The notes: generated by a model from the sequence alone, not told the origin. A stretch of DNA of 64,000 bases from Alkalihalobacillus sp. FSL W8-0930 (GCA_037965595.1 CP150183.1:2232001-2296000); one strand, 5' to 3'. Positions 22,274-32,235 are shown, counted from the first letter of the stretch. Numbers and translations: made by a program.

Positions 22274-25039
22274 TTATTTTGCATAATATTTACGAACAAT
22301 TTCAGCGTTGTAAGGAGTTAGATCTGGGTATTCAGGATCTTTCCCTACATCTGGTGAAACAACCCAAGAGCGGGCACACACTTCTCCTTCTGCTTTTTCA
22401 ACAAGAACCGCTAAGTTCTCGAATCTTGCTACTTCTTCAGGTGCAGCGGCTAAGTCACCAGCGATGGTTACCTTGGAGACGATGAATAACTTCTCTAGGT
22501 TTCCCGCAGATTCAAGACATTCGCGTGTTGCATCATTTGCATAAAGCGTGAGGGCGGATTGCAATGATTTTCCGATTACTTTTGCGTTACGTGCTTCCTC
22601 TAACGCTTTTAGAACATCATCGCGTAAAGCCATAAATGTTGTCCATTTTTCAACTAAAGCTTCACTTTCTGCAAAGCTTTCTGAATCAGGCATATCCGTT
22701 AACTGAACACTTTCCTCCGTTACACCAGGGATATGCTCCCACACTTCGTCTGCTGTATGCGCCAAGATTGGTGCAGATAGCTTCACAAGTGCTACAAGTA
22801 CATCATACATAACGGTTTGGAATGCGCGACGTTCTGGATGATCTGCATGCTCGATGTACAAGGTATCTTTTGAGATGTCCATGTAGAACGAACTTAATTC
22901 CACTGTACAGAAATTGTGGATGAGGTTATAAACAGTTGAGAATTGGTAATTTTCATACGCATTTTTCACATCATCAATTAATGTGTTTAGCTTCACCACC
23001 ATAAAGCGGTGAACTTCACTCATCTCGTTGTATGCCACACGATTTGAAGCTGGGTCAAAGTCATGTAGGTTTCCAAGTAGGAAACGGAACGTGTTACGGA
23101 TTTTACGATACACTTCAGATACTTGTTTTAAAATTTTATCGGATACACGGTGATCTGCTTGATAATCAACAGATGATACCCAAAGACGTAGGATATCTGC
23201 TCCAAGCTGATTCATTACTTTGATTGGTGCAATGACGTTTCCGATTGACTTACTCATCTTACGCCCTTCGCCGTCCATTGTGAATCCATGGCTTAACACA
23301 CCTTTGTAAGGTGCTTTACCTGTAACAGCAACAGCTGTAGATAAAGAAGAGTTAAACCAACCACGATATTGGTCAGAACCTTCCATGTACAAGTCTGCTG
23401 GACGATCAAGCTCACTTCTTGCATGTAATACAGCTTGATGAGAAGAACCTGAATCAAACCAAACATCCATGATATCTGTTTCTTTAGTAAACTCACCATT
23501 CGGACTATGCTCAGATGTAAATCCTTCAGGAAGTAGATCTTTGGCATCCCATTCAAACCAGATGTTTGAACCATGCTCTGAAAATAGTTTAGAGATGTGA
23601 GCAATCGTTTCATCCGTTAAGATCACTTCACCGTTCTCTGCATAAAGCACTGGAATTGGAACACCCCATACACGTTGTCTAGAGATACACCAATCTCCTC
23701 GATCACGCACCATATTGTGAAGACGATTCTCCCCCCACGCAGGCGTCCACGTTGTATCTTTGATTGCTTGAAGTAAATCATCACGGATCTGGTCAATTGA
23801 AGCAAACCATTGTGCTGTCGCACGGAAAATAACTGGTTTCTTTGTTCTCCAATCATGTGGATACGAATGCGTAAAGAAAGTTAGTTTTAGAAGAGCTCCA
23901 ACACTTTCAAGCTTCTCAGTGATTGGTTTGTTGGCTGCATCATAGAACAACCCTTCAAACCCAGGTGCTTCGTCTGTCATAACTCCTTTATCATCCACTG
24001 GGCATAAAACGTCTAAACCGTATTTACGTGAAACGATAAAGTCATCTTCCCCGTGTCCTGGTGCTGTATGAACACATCCAGTTCCCGCATCAACGGTTAC
24101 ATGCTCTCCGCACATTACTAATGATTCACGATCATAGAATGGGTGCTGCGCAATTACGTATTCAAGCTCTGAACCTTTGATTGTTTTCACAACAGAATGA
24201 TTTTCCCAGCCAAGTTCTTCAACAAGCGTATCAAGCAATCCACTTGCAACGATAAATTTGTCTTCTCCTGTTTGAACAACACTGTATTCAAGATCTGGGT
24301 GTACGCTAATTCCAAGGTTAGCCGGAAGCGTCCAAGGAGTCGTTGTCCAAATAACAAACTTTTCATCCCCAGCTAAAACATCTTTACCATCCTTTACAGA
24401 AAACGCAACGTAAATAGACGCAGAACGCTTATCATGATATTCAATTTCAGCTTCGGCAAGCGCAGACTCAGATGTCGGAGACCAGTACACAGGCTTTTTC
24501 CCTTTATAGATCAAGCCTTTTTTCGCCATTTCGCCGAACACTTTAATTTGCTCTGCTTCGTATTCACGATCAAGCGTAATATACGGGTTCCACCAGTCAC
24601 CACGTACGCCTAGACGCATAAACTGCTCACGCTGCGTGTCTACTTGTTCTCTTGCATATTTCTCACAAAGAGCACGGAATTCAGCAGTCGTCATTTCCTT
24701 ACGTTTAATCTTTTTATTTTTTGTAAGAGCTGTTTCGATTGGCAAACCGTGTGTGTCCCAACCAGGAACGTACGGTGCTTGAAATCCTGTCATTGATTTA
24801 TATCGAACGATAAAGTCCTTGATGATTTTATTTAACGCGTGCCCAATATGAATGTCACCATTTGCGTATGGAGGTCCATCGTGTAAAACAAAAAGTGGTT
24901 TGCCTTCCCCTCTTTTTTGAACCTTCTCATAAATGTTCATATCATCCCAAATTTGCTGTTGCTTTGGTTCGCGATTTGGCAGGTTACCTCGCATCGGAAA
25001 TTCCGTTTTTGGCATGAGTAATGTGTCTTTGTAATCCAT
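22274..25039 (-). CDS. ileS: Isoleucyl-tRNA synthetase
   Basis: This 921-residue class I synthetase charges tRNA-Ile and edits valine. The ATP-site motifs are [14 protein letters not shown] near residue 57 and [11 protein letters not shown] near residue 595; the inserted editing domain holds [12 protein letters not shown]. Length equals the Bacillus norm. The C-terminal zinc-ribbon position reads [19 protein letters not shown] then DLTPYN, so only the first of the usual four Cys is kept. Expression is controlled by the T-box leader upstream. It lies between divIVA and the ylyA-like gene as in B. subtilis. Confidence 0.97.
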   Translation of the reverse strand: MDYKDTLLMPKTEFPMRGNLPNREPKQQQIWDDMNIYEKVQKRGEGKPLFVLHDGPPYANGDIHIGHALNKIIKDFIVRYKSMTGFQAPYVPGWDTHGLPIETALTKNKKIKRKEMTTAEFRALCEKYAREQVDTQREQFMRLGVRGDWWNPYITLDREYEAEQIKVFGEMAKKGLIYKGKKPVYWSPTSESALAEAEIEYHDKRSASIYVAFSVKDGKDVLAGDEKFVIWTTTPWTLPANLGISVHPDLEYSVVQTGEDKFIVASGLLDTLVEELGWENHSVVKTIKGSELEYVIAQHPFYDRESLVMCGEHVTVDAGTGCVHTAPGHGEDDFIVSRKYGLDVLCPVDDKGVMTDEAPGFEGLFYDAANKPITEKLESVGALLKLTFFTHSYPHDWRTKKPVIFRATAQWFASIDQIRDDLLQAIKDTTWTPAWGENRLHNMVRDRGDWCISRQRVWGVPIPVLYAENGEVILTDETIAHISKLFSEHGSNIWFEWDAKDLLPEGFTSEHSPNGEFTKETDIMDVWFDSGSSHQAVLHARSELDRPADLYMEGSDQYRGWFNSSLSTAVAVTGKAPYKGVLSHGFTMDGEGRKMSKSIGNVIAPIKVMNQLGADILRLWVSSVDYQADHRVSDKILKQVSEVYRKIRNTFRFLLGNLHDFDPASNRVAYNEMSEVHRFMVVKLNTLIDDVKNAYENYQFSTVYNLIHNFCTVELSSFYMDISKDTLYIEHADHPERRAFQTVMYDVLVALVKLSAPILAHTADEVWEHIPGVTEESVQLTDMPDSESFAESEALVEKWTTFMALRDDVLKALEEARNAKVIGKSLQSALTLYANDATRECLESAGNLEKLFIVSKVTIAGDLAAAPEEVARFENLAVLVEKAEGEVCARSWVVSPDVGKDPEYPDLTPYNAEIVRKYYAK

Positions 25040-25325
25040 TCATATCCTCCTTCTTCTTCTAAAAAACAGAAAAAACCTCTCATCCCAGTAAGGGACGAGA
25101 GGTTTTCCCGCGGTACCACCCTAATTTAGAGACATTCGCCTCTACTTTAGTATTCGTAACGCGAATAACACGTTGTAGCCTACTACCTATCGGGTTCGGT
25201 ACAAAACGAACGGGTGATACATACATGAATTTCAACTCGGGCTCCCACCGTCCCCGATTCGCTTGTGTTGAATGGCTTCATGTAACGGTTCCATTCTTTG
25301 TTTTAACATCATATAGTTTTAGTAT
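25040..25325 (-). promoter_or_regulatory. T-box riboswitch leader of ileS
   Basis: The highly conserved T-box AGGGTGGTACCGCGG is at 25108-25122 (minus strand), directly before a terminator stem ACCTCTC/GAGAGGT (25074-25104) with a T-run. Uncharged tRNA-Ile should pair with the T-box UGG region and stop the terminator from forming. The specifier codon is probably AUC in GTATCACCC near 25212, but I could not fold stem I fully. Confidence 0.93.
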
Positions 25326-25330
25326 GCATT

Positions 25331-25359
25331 ATTATAAGCGAAGCACTGTTCAAACGCAA
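25331..25359 (-). promoter_or_regulatory. Sigma-A promoter of ileS
   Basis: TTGCGT (25354-25359), a 17-base spacer and a perfect TATAAT (25331-25336) on the minus strand. Transcription would start near 25324, giving a T-box leader of about 285 bases. Confidence 0.75.
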
Positions 25360-25374
25360 GCTTCCTTGCTTATA

Positions 25375-25875
25375 TTAGGCTTTTTCCTCAAACACATGCT
25401 CGTCCGCTGATTGCTCTTCATCAAATGAATCCCAATCATCGGTTTGTAGCATTTCAAGCTGAGCTTCAATTAACATTTTAAATCGCATTTTGTAGACAGA
25501 GGCTTGTTTCTTAAGCTCTTCCATCTCCATCATCACTTTACGAGACTTTGTTAACGCATCGTTTACAATACGGTTGGCATTCTTCTCAGCTTCCTTCACA
25601 ATTAATTGTGATTCCTTCTGAGCATTACGTCGAAGTTCTTCTGCTGCCTCTTGAGCAACAAGAATCGATTTGTTTAGTGTCTCTTCAATATTATTGAAGT
25701 GATCAAGCTTCTCTTCTAAATTTGCCACCTGTTCAAAAAGATCTTTCTTTTCTCTTAGAACAGCCTCGTAATCCTTAATGACCTGATCAAGAAACTCATT
25801 GACTTCATCTTCATCGTAGCCACGAAAGGCACGAGTAAATTCTTTGTTATGAATGTCTAATGGGGTTAAAGGCAT
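25375..25875 (-). CDS. divIVA: Cell-division and polarity protein DivIVA
   Basis: This 166-residue coiled-coil protein gathers at strongly curved membranes, marks poles and septa, and guides the Min system and, in sporulation, the chromosome origin. The lipid-binding N-terminus MPLTPLDIHNKEFTRAFRGY is typical; long heptad-rich segments follow to about residue 140, with an acidic tail. The ATG at 25875 has GGAGGTGG upstream; the longer frame is not coding. It is last in the ylm block, before ileS. Confidence 0.96.
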   Translation of the reverse strand: MPLTPLDIHNKEFTRAFRGYDEDEVNEFLDQVIKDYEAVLREKKDLFEQVANLEEKLDHFNNIEETLNKSILVAQEAAEELRRNAQKESQLIVKEAEKNANRIVNDALTKSRKVMMEMEELKKQASVYKMRFKMLIEAQLEMLQTDDWDSFDEEQSADEHVFEEKA

Positions 25876-25979
25876 ATCATTGCCACCTCCGTCAATTTGC
25901 GTTTTGTTTGGCAGATCCATGCCTACCTGTTCCAAGTATACGATACCTCTTACATTCTACCTTATGTATGTTGGGCCTG

Positions 25980-26753
25980 TCAGCCTTTTTTCGCCCAACG
26001 AACTCGAATTTTTTCTTTTTTTGTCGTACCTTCGATTTCAACAAGCTTACTGCGACCTAAACCACGCACAGATAAATGATCCCCCTGCGCTAACAGGAAG
26101 GAGGTTTGCTCTGTTTTTTTCCAGTTCACTTTCACGAGTCCCTTATCAATCGCCTCCGATGCTTTTGATCTCGCAATTCGGTAGATTTGTGAGAGCATGG
26201 CATCAAGACGAAGTGAACTAACTGTTCCGCTGGATTCAATCCACTTATCCTCTGGCACATGAAAAGTGGAGATAGGCTCTTCTTGAAATTCAACGGATGC
26301 TCTGCCAATTTGGGTGACATTCATGCGAATGAAATCAGCAGACTCACGGGCGACAATCAGTTGGATCTGACCATCTTCTACAGTCATATCTCCAAACTTT
26401 TCACGCTTCAGGCCGGAATTCATAAGTGCTCCAAGCAGATCTCGATGAGTTAACTGAATAAACTTTGCTGGGTATGTGGTAGTAAGTAGAGTGACTGGCC
26501 AATCAGCTTGTTCCATATGTAAGTAAACTGGATGAATGTACGCTCTGGCTCGTTCTAAGCCTTCAGCACCTCCCCAAATTCTAACCTGAACATCGTCCTG
26601 CCCCCCGATTAAGGAGCGCACGATGTCCTGCTGGCGTGGATCAAGAAAATCAGTCATTTTGTCCTGATGACGAATTTCAGCGTTTTCCTTCCATGTTAGA
26701 ACCTGGTCAATAAAAGGTCGTTCCTCCGGTCTAAAATGATCGTAAAGACTCAT
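25980..26753 (-). CDS. ylmH: S4-domain RNA-binding protein YlmH
   Basis: This 257-residue protein ends in an S4 domain (about residues 180-250) with RLDAMLSQIYRIARSKASEA and GDHLSVRGLGR. In B. subtilis YlmH takes part in rescue of stalled ribosomes with RqcH-like logic; an rqcH gene is elsewhere in this window. It overlaps ylmG by 4 bases and precedes divIVA. Family membership is certain, the rescue role is from homologues. Confidence 0.92.
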   Translation of the reverse strand: MSLYDHFRPEERPFIDQVLTWKENAEIRHQDKMTDFLDPRQQDIVRSLIGGQDDVQVRIWGGAEGLERARAYIHPVYLHMEQADWPVTLLTTTYPAKFIQLTHRDLLGALMNSGLKREKFGDMTVEDGQIQLIVARESADFIRMNVTQIGRASVEFQEEPISTFHVPEDKWIESSGTVSSLRLDAMLSQIYRIARSKASEAIDKGLVKVNWKKTEQTSFLLAQGDHLSVRGLGRSKLVEIEGTTKKEKIRVRWAKKG

Positions 26754-27016
26754 AGAAGCAAGCTAGTCAGCAAATAAATTAATCCGTTCCCAGCGAAACG
26801 AATAACAAGTAAGGCGACAAGCGGTGATAAATCAATCATTCCAATTTGTGGTACAAACTGCCTGAAAATATCAATGTACGGTTCAACAAGGCGACCAATG
26901 ATTTGTCCAATGCTAGACTCTCTGGCATTTGGGAACCAAGACATTAAAACCCAAGCAAAAATTAATAGTATATAAAGGGTTATCGCTTTTTCAACAAAGT
27001 CAATTAATATGAGCAT
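26750..27016 (-). CDS. ylmG: YggT-family membrane protein YlmG
   Basis: This 88-residue protein has two hydrophobic segments (about 10-28 and 60-85) joined by the conserved stretch RLVEPYIDIFRQFVPQIGMID. YggT/YlmG proteins are found in bacteria and plastids; they are linked to membrane or division functions that are not well defined. It lies between sepF and ylmH, with a 4-base overlap to ylmH, in the standard order. Confidence 0.92.
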   Translation of the reverse strand: MLILIDFVEKAITLYILLIFAWVLMSWFPNARESSIGQIIGRLVEPYIDIFRQFVPQIGMIDLSPLVALLVIRFAGNGLIYLLTSLLL

Positions 27017-27040
27017 TCTGTGATGTATCCTCCATTCTGT

Positions 27041-27526
27041 CTATCGATCAAACTCTCGTAATTGCATTTCAGAGATATTCCCTGAAATCTCTACATTATC
27101 TGGTGTACATAAAAAGATATTCGGTCCAAGCTTATGAATATCGCCACCAATAGCATATACTGTTCCACTTAAAAAGTGTACCATATGCCTTGCCTGTCCC
27201 TCAGGTAAACGTTGCATATTAATAATGACAGCTTTACGATTTTTTAGATGGTCGGCAATTTGTTGTGCCTCATCATCTGTTCGTGGCTCCATTAGTACCA
27301 TTTTTGAACTCTTTTGAGCACTTTGTAAACTAACAACATTTTGCTGCTTCTCAACAGCCTGAGGAGCTTTCTGTTGCTGCGTTTGACGAGATTGTTGAAA
27401 TGGCGTCTGCTGGTTTTGACGAGTCTGCTCTCTATCTTCACCAGTATTGTCCTCAACAACCTGTTCGTATTCCTCCACATGCTCGTCCAAACTGAAATAG
27501 TCTCTAAACTTTGATTTAAAGCTCAA
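27041..27526 (-). CDS. sepF: Septum-forming protein SepF
   Basis: This 161-residue protein forms rings that bundle FtsZ filaments and anchor them to the membrane. The N-terminal amphipathic helix [15 protein letters not shown] is followed by a Gln-rich linker (about 25-75). The core domain starts near [19 protein letters not shown] and contains [19 protein letters not shown]. It stands 12 bases downstream of ylmE. SepF can partly replace FtsA in B. subtilis, and ftsA is also present here. Confidence 0.95.
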   Translation of the reverse strand: MSFKSKFRDYFSLDEHVEEYEQVVEDNTGEDREQTRQNQQTPFQQSRQTQQQKAPQAVEKQQNVVSLQSAQKSSKMVLMEPRTDDEAQQIADHLKNRKAVIINMQRLPEGQARHMVHFLSGTVYAIGGDIHKLGPNIFLCTPDNVEISGNISEMQLREFDR

Positions 27527-27538
27527 GCTAACCCCTCC

Positions 27539-28234
27539 TTACTTATTTGAAGTTGCTTCATTTCCAACTAGAGCCGTACCAATACGAACGAAGGTTGCTC
27601 CTTCTTCAATCGCTACAACATAATCGTTTGACATGCCCATCGATAACTCCGTACAAGGCGCATAAGGCAATTGAAGTGCTTTTACTTCATCTCTCAGTTT
27701 TCGTAACCCACTAAATACAGGTCTTGTCTCCTCTGGACGTTCTGTAAAAGGAGCCATCGTCATGAGTCCAACAATACAAACTGCTGGAAATGCTTCCAAT
27801 TGTCTTATAAAGGAGAGAAGCTCATCAGGCTGAACACCTGCCTTCGATTCCTCCCCTGATACGTTTACTTGTACAAAACATTGAATTGTTTCTCCATCTA
27901 CTGATTGCTTTTGAAATTCCTTAGCTAGAGACACCCGATCAAGGGAATGAAAATAATCAAATTCATGAATCACTTGCTTTACTTTACGAGATTGTAGCGA
28001 CCCAATAAAGTGCCAAGTTGCTTGTTCTTTAATCGCTTCCTTCTTCGCTAATCCGGCTTCCGCTCGGTTTTCACCGATATGTTCCACCCCTGCTTCGATC
28101 GCTTTTCTTGTTGTCTCGTCACTTACATATTTTGTGACCGCAATCACATGGACGTGATCTGCCTGACGATTCGTGCGAGAGCAGGCTTCTTTTATATGCT
28201 GTCCGATCGTACCTAGGTTTTCTTTAATGTTCAT
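27539..28234 (-). CDS. ylmE: PLP-homeostasis protein, YggS family (YlmE)
   Basis: This 231-residue protein binds pyridoxal phosphate without known enzyme activity and buffers PLP and amino-acid pools. The PLP lysine is in VHVIAVTKYVSDE, and the barrel shows HFIGSLQSRKVKQV and LSMGMSNDYVVAIEEGA. The ATG at 28234 follows AGAGGTGAG; the longer frame is within the end of pgeF and has no proper site. It precedes sepF. Confidence 0.94.
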   Translation of the reverse strand: MNIKENLGTIGQHIKEACSRTNRQADHVHVIAVTKYVSDETTRKAIEAGVEHIGENRAEAGLAKKEAIKEQATWHFIGSLQSRKVKQVIHEFDYFHSLDRVSLAKEFQKQSVDGETIQCFVQVNVSGEESKAGVQPDELLSFIRQLEAFPAVCIVGLMTMAPFTERPEETRPVFSGLRKLRDEVKALQLPYAPCTELSMGMSNDYVVAIEEGATFVRIGTALVGNEATSNK

Positions 28235-28244
28235 GCTCTCACCT

Positions 28245-29069
28245 CTATTTACGCTGTCCAATCACACTCATCATTCGACCTGTTTGGCCGTTGTCTGCTC
28301 GGTGTGAAAACATTCGATCATCACTCGCTGTACATATAGAAGAAACATAGATTTGCTCCTCTGGAACACCGGAACGAAAGAGCAATTGTTTATTAAGCTT
28401 TTTTAAATCAAGCAGAAACCTGCCATTTGCTTGTGTGATATATGGCTGTTCATCATGTTGATCTAAACATTGATTCACAGCATCAATGACAACATCGTTC
28501 ACTTCATACGCTTCGCCACTTATAGCTGGCCCAATCAAGACATGAATGTCACGTGCATCTATTCCTTCATCGTTTTTCCACCGATTAATCATCGCCGGGC
28601 CGATTTGTCCAACCGTTCCCTTCCAGCCTGCATGTGCAAGGCCAATCGTATGATGGTTCGGTGCAATAAAGTAAAGTGGGACACAATCTGCATACAAACT
28701 TGTTAATAAAAGATCAGTCTCCGTTGTATAGAGACCATCTGTAGCATCAATGGCTGTTTGTAAGGATTGAGTACCCGAGCCTTTATTCTCTTTCGTTACT
28801 TTCTTAATAACAGAATCATGAACTTGATCACCTACCACCCAAGACGTAAGCGGGTAAGCTAATTCATCAGCGAGCTTTTGTCGATTGGCTATCACATCTT
28901 CATCAGAATCCTTTACATGAAGTCCTAAATTAAATGAAGAATACGGCGCATGACTAAAACCGCCATCTCGTGTTGTAAATCCAGCCGTCAGTCCTGTGTA
29001 CCGCTGCGTCAAACAGATCGCCTCGAGGAACGACTGTGACCTTTGCTTAAACGTAGTTTCTGTTTCCAA
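28245..29069 (-). CDS. pgeF: Peptidoglycan editing factor PgeF (YlmD, DUF152 laccase-like)
   Basis: This 274-residue protein belongs to a family that removes wrongly built muropeptides, or acts on nucleosides. The three conserved metal-site residues are His in VVGDQVHDSV, Cys in LYADCVPLYF and His in GLAHAGWKGTVG. The frame starts with TTG at 29069 after GAAGGGATG; no in-frame ATG fits, so the start is moderately sure. It opens the pgeF-ylmE-sepF-ylmG-ylmH-divIVA unit. Confidence 0.92.
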   Translation of the reverse strand: METETTFKQRSQSFLEAICLTQRYTGLTAGFTTRDGGFSHAPYSSFNLGLHVKDSDEDVIANRQKLADELAYPLTSWVVGDQVHDSVIKKVTKENKGSGTQSLQTAIDATDGLYTTETDLLLTSLYADCVPLYFIAPNHHTIGLAHAGWKGTVGQIGPAMINRWKNDEGIDARDIHVLIGPAISGEAYEVNDVVIDAVNQCLDQHDEQPYITQANGRFLLDLKKLNKQLLFRSGVPEEQIYVSSICTASDDRMFSHRADNGQTGRMMSVIGQRK

Positions 29070-29115
29070 TGTGAATTCATCCCTTCATCCTTCACATGAG
29101 TAGCTTTATGCGTCT

Positions 29116-29144
29116 AGTGTACCACATGTGACCTGGTCAATAAA
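29116..29144 (-). promoter_or_regulatory. Candidate promoter for pgeF-ylmE-sepF-ylmG-ylmH-divIVA
   Basis: TTTATT (29139-29144), a 17-base spacer and extended -10 TGGTACACT (TACACT 29116-29121) on the minus strand, just after the ylmC stop codon. Confidence 0.5.
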
Positions 29145-29149
29145 CGACT

Positions 29150-29455
29150 TTATTCCCTCTTATCGGTTCGTATAAACGGCTTTGGGGCGAATGATGACGA
29201 AGGAAGGTCAGGAGCAAATGGTTTTGGTGTTTTCACTAAGATCACATCAGAACCGATTTTAATAATATTAGTCCAAGGAATGATAACCTCTTCATCTTTT
29301 CCAAAAAAGCCCATCATCTTACCAGAACTACTTATAATCATGGCTTCTATTTGTCCAGTTTCTAGATTTAAGTCAAGATCAGTTAAATGGCCAAGCCGTT
29401 TCCCTGTTTCAAGATTCACAATATCCTTTGCCTGCAAGTCCGAAATTTTCATCAT
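29150..29455 (-). CDS. ylmC: PRC-barrel sporulation protein, YlmC/YmxH family
   Basis: This 101-residue protein is a single PRC-barrel domain: KISDLQAKDIVNLETGKRLG at the N-terminus, then GFFGKDEEVIIPWTNIIKIG. B. subtilis has related YlmC and YmxH, both linked to sporulation but without a defined job. GAAGGAGTG precedes two adjacent ATG codons. It lies between sigG and pgeF; ylmA and ylmB of B. subtilis are not here. Confidence 0.88.
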   Translation of the reverse strand: MMKISDLQAKDIVNLETGKRLGHLTDLDLNLETGQIEAMIISSSGKMMGFFGKDEEVIIPWTNIIKIGSDVILVKTPKPFAPDLPSSSFAPKPFIRTDKRE

Positions 29456-29504
29456 AATGAATCACTCCTTCATTCAAGTATATGAATGACACAGGGCGTT
29501 CATG

Positions 29505-29547
29505 AAAAAAAGGACCCAAGAGAGAAAATTAATTATCTCTTGGATCC
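29505..29547 (-). terminator. Rho-independent terminator of sigG
   Basis: On the minus strand GGATCCAAGAGA pairs with TCTCTTGGGTCC (29512-29547) and is followed by seven T. It stands 7 bases past the sigG stop codon. Confidence 0.93.
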
Positions 29548-29553
29548 ACACGT

Positions 29554-30339
29554 TTAACTTTGTACATATTTGTTCATTTGATTAATGGCTGCTTTTTCTA
29601 ATCTGGACACTTGCGCTTGGGAAATGCCTATTTCATCCGCCACTTCCATTTGCGTTTTCCCTTGGAAGAACCGCATATTTAAAATTAATTTTTCGCGATC
29701 GTTTAATCGAATCATTGCTTCTTTTAAGGCGATATCTTCTACCCATTTTACATCTTTATTTCGCTCATCACTGATTTGATCCATCACAAAGATTGGATCT
29801 CCTCCATCATTGTAAATCGGTTCAAATAATGAAACCGGATCTTGGATGGCATCTAGTGCGAACACTACATCTTCTTTCGGAACATCAAGTACCTTTGCAA
29901 TTTCCTGTACGGTTGGCTCGTGCTCTCGCTTTTTTTCCGCCATCAAATGATCACGGACCTGTAAGGCTTTATAAGCGATGTCACGTAAGGAACGAGATAC
30001 ACGAATCGGATTGTTATCTCTAAGATAACGACGAATCTCGCCTATAATCATTGGAACCGCATAAGTTGAGAATTTTACATTTTGACCAAGATCGAAATTA
30101 TCGATCGATTTCATTAGTCCGATACAGCCTACTTGAAATAGGTCATCAACGAACTCACCACGATTGTTAAAGCGCTGAATGACACTTAATACAAGTCTTA
30201 GATTTCCGTTTACTAGTTCCTCGCGAGCCGGCAAATAGCCATCTTGAAGCTGTCTAAACAACTCTCTCATTTCGTTATTCTTAAGTACCGGTAGTGTAGA
30301 AGTATCTACACCGCATATTTCAACTTTATGTCGTGTCAA
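29554..30339 (-). CDS. sigG: Late forespore sigma factor SigG
   Basis: This 261-residue sigma-70-type factor directs late forespore transcription after engulfment. Region 2 shows VDDLFQVGCIGLMKSIDNFD and KFSTYAVPMIIGEIRRY; region 4 ends in GKTQMEVADEIGISQAQVSR. The conserved N-terminus TRHKVEICGVDTSTLPVLK begins just after a TTG at 30339 with GGAGGGTAAGAA upstream. I take that TTG as the start; the longer frame from 30411 would run over the candidate promoter. It follows sigE as in B. subtilis. Confidence 0.96.
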   Translation of the reverse strand: MTRHKVEICGVDTSTLPVLKNNEMRELFRQLQDGYLPAREELVNGNLRLVLSVIQRFNNRGEFVDDLFQVGCIGLMKSIDNFDLGQNVKFSTYAVPMIIGEIRRYLRDNNPIRVSRSLRDIAYKALQVRDHLMAEKKREHEPTVQEIAKVLDVPKEDVVFALDAIQDPVSLFEPIYNDGGDPIFVMDQISDERNKDVKWVEDIALKEAMIRLNDREKLILNMRFFQGKTQMEVADEIGISQAQVSRLEKAAINQMNKYVQS

Positions 30340-30380
30340 ATTCTTACCCTCCATTGCTTTTGGGAGATGATGTCTAGGTA

Positions 30381-30409
30381 AAGTATCTCCTTGGAAGGTA
30401 AAAATATGC
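30381..30409 (-). promoter_or_regulatory. Candidate sigma-F/sigma-G promoter of sigG
   Basis: GCATA (30405-30409), a 14-base spacer and GGAGATACTT (30381-30390) on the minus strand resemble the sigma-F type -35 (GYATA) and -10 (GGnnAnnMT). The spacer is one base shorter than usual. B. subtilis sigG is likewise read from a forespore promoter here. Confidence 0.5.
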
Positions 30410-30495
30410 ACTTACTCACGAGGGCTGCAGTTGTTAGATCGTCTGACTCTTACTCGCCCTAGTTTAAATTTATTTGAATTTTTTTCTAAGCCAAA

Positions 30496-31209
30496 TTAGA
30501 CCATTTTGTTAAATTCTTTTTGCAATCTCTTAATGATGCGTTTTTCAAGTCTTGAGATGTATGACTGAGAAATTCCAAGCATATCTGCAACTTCCTTTTG
30601 CGTCTTTTCTTCAAACCCAGCAAGACCAAAGCGAAGCTCCATGATTTGTTTCTCTCGCGCATTTAGCGTATGAAGTGCTTTTTTTAATAGCTTTCGATCA
30701 ACCTTTTCTTCGATGCCTTTTGTAATAATGTCTTCTTCAGTACCTAGCACATCCGAAAGTAATAACTCATTGCCATCCCAATCAATGTTTAATGGTTCAT
30801 CAAACGAAACCTCTGAGCGTGTTTTATTGTTTCGTCGTAAGTACATGAGGATTTCATTTTCAATACAACGAGAAGCATAAGTGGCTAGCTTTATTTTCTT
30901 TTCTGGATTAAATGTATTCACTGCTTTAATGAGACCAATCGTTCCTATACTAATCAGATCCTCAATGTTAATTCCAGTATTCTCAAACTTTCGAGCAATA
31001 TAAACAACTAAACGCAGATTACGCTCAATTAAGACGGCTCTTACAGCCTCGTCTCCACTCGGAAGCTTCATTAGCAAGTCTGCTTCCTCTTCTTTTGAGA
31101 GTGGCGGGGGTAACGCCTCACTTCCCCCTATGTAATAAATTTCATCAGCCTTCATACCCAACCGTTGCAACACACGATACCAAACTAGCGTAAGCTTGAG
31201 TTTTATCAT
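30496..31209 (-). CDS. sigE: Early mother-cell sigma factor, pro-SigE
   Basis: This 237-residue factor directs early mother-cell transcription after SpoIIGA removes its N-terminal pro-sequence. The N-terminus [20 protein letters not shown] is the amphipathic pro-peptide, followed by [21 protein letters not shown], the cleavage region. Region 2 ([19 protein letters not shown]) and region 4 ([20 protein letters not shown]) are complete. The ATG at 31209 has AAGGAGGTCACT upstream. It stands directly downstream of spoIIGA. Confidence 0.97.
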   Translation of the reverse strand: MIKLKLTLVWYRVLQRLGMKADEIYYIGGSEALPPPLSKEEEADLLMKLPSGDEAVRAVLIERNLRLVVYIARKFENTGINIEDLISIGTIGLIKAVNTFNPEKKIKLATYASRCIENEILMYLRRNNKTRSEVSFDEPLNIDWDGNELLLSDVLGTEEDIITKGIEEKVDRKLLKKALHTLNAREKQIMELRFGLAGFEEKTQKEVADMLGISQSYISRLEKRIIKRLQKEFNKMV

Positions 31210-31241
31210 AGTGACCTCCTTAGACTTTTTAAAATCGAGCA

Positions 31242-32162
31242 CTAGGCTAATTGTTCATTCGGAGCACCTAACACTTGCTTCGGATGAAGAATGGCTTGAT
31301 ACGCACCTTCTGGAGAAAGGTCGATTGCTTGCACACCTATTAAGACCTGAGACGTTTTGAATACCTGATTTTGGTGAATAACGGTGACTTGGTCTGGTTT
31401 GATGGCTGGTAGATAAGGGTTCGCCTGACCCACTGCACGGAAAGGAACAATCCGTAATCGATCGAATAACCAATGCTTGTTTGTACCTGACGACTCATTT
31501 GTATCTAGTTGTATAATGGCTTTTACTACATCTTGTCCAAAAACCTCTTCTAGCTGTTTTGCCTCCATGATCATAACTGGTGCCCTTGTAATCGGATCAC
31601 TTAACTGATTCCCACTATCGATTAACCCCTTTAGATGAAAGATGTGTTCACCTAAAACAACCTCAACCTCAGCTAATTGATGTAAATTGAATGATTTGGT
31701 TTCAATGGTTTCAAATCGATGTTTAGAAAAATACCAGACAAGCGGGAAACCAAACACAACCAGCATCCAGCTTATTGGACTTCCAACAGACGCATGGGGA
31801 AGCAGTCCTTCTGAAGTGATTGGTAGCTCTGATTGCCAGAAAAAATGAAGAGCAAACAATGCACCACCCGTCATAAAAGTGACAAAATAAAACATAAGCA
31901 GGCCTTGGATATAATACGTAAAACGTTTATATCCAAATGCGACAAATACAATGAGTGCAGAATACACGAGTTTTGTCACTGGGTGGTAAAACCACTCTCC
32001 AATTGGCGTAAACATCAGAAACACAATGAAGGACGCAACAAATGCACCGAGTGTGAACCTGATCTTTGAATGGCGTCGTTTCAGGACAAGTGCAGTTAAT
32101 AGAAGTAGTAAATAGTCAATCAGATAGTTTAGTACCCAAATTACATCCAAATACAACGTCAT
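31242..32162 (-). CDS. spoIIGA: Sigma-E processing peptidase SpoIIGA
   Basis: This 306-residue membrane aspartic protease cleaves pro-SigE after a signal from SpoIIR across the sporulation septum. Five hydrophobic segments fill the first 150 residues; the protease half has the active-site motif [12 protein letters not shown]. The ATG at 32162 ([13 protein letters not shown]) is preceded by AAGGAG; the frame begins three codons earlier with a TTG too close to that site. It forms a unit with sigE, 32 bases apart. Confidence 0.95.
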   Translation of the reverse strand: MTLYLDVIWVLNYLIDYLLLLLTALVLKRRHSKIRFTLGAFVASFIVFLMFTPIGEWFYHPVTKLVYSALIVFVAFGYKRFTYYIQGLLMFYFVTFMTGGALFALHFFWQSELPITSEGLLPHASVGSPISWMLVVFGFPLVWYFSKHRFETIETKSFNLHQLAEVEVVLGEHIFHLKGLIDSGNQLSDPITRAPVMIMEAKQLEEVFGQDVVKAIIQLDTNESSGTNKHWLFDRLRIVPFRAVGQANPYLPAIKPDQVTVIHQNQVFKTSQVLIGVQAIDLSPEGAYQAILHPKQVLGAPNEQLA

Positions 32163-32191
32163 GGGCTTCAAACTCCTTCTGAATGTCTCTC

Positions 32192-32235
32192 AGTATATCT
32201 TTTCAAACATTTAATGTCTGTCAGTTCGTGGCGAG
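32192..32235 (-). promoter_or_regulatory. Candidate Spo0A-controlled promoter of spoIIGA-sigE with long spacer
   Basis: CTGACA (32219-32224) and TATACT (32192-32197) are 21 bases apart on the minus strand. The B. subtilis spoIIG promoter is known for near-consensus boxes with about 22 bases between them and needs Spo0A. A 0A-box-like TGGCGAG (plus strand 32229-32235, one mismatch to TGNCGAA) lies just upstream of the -35 box. Confidence 0.55.
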
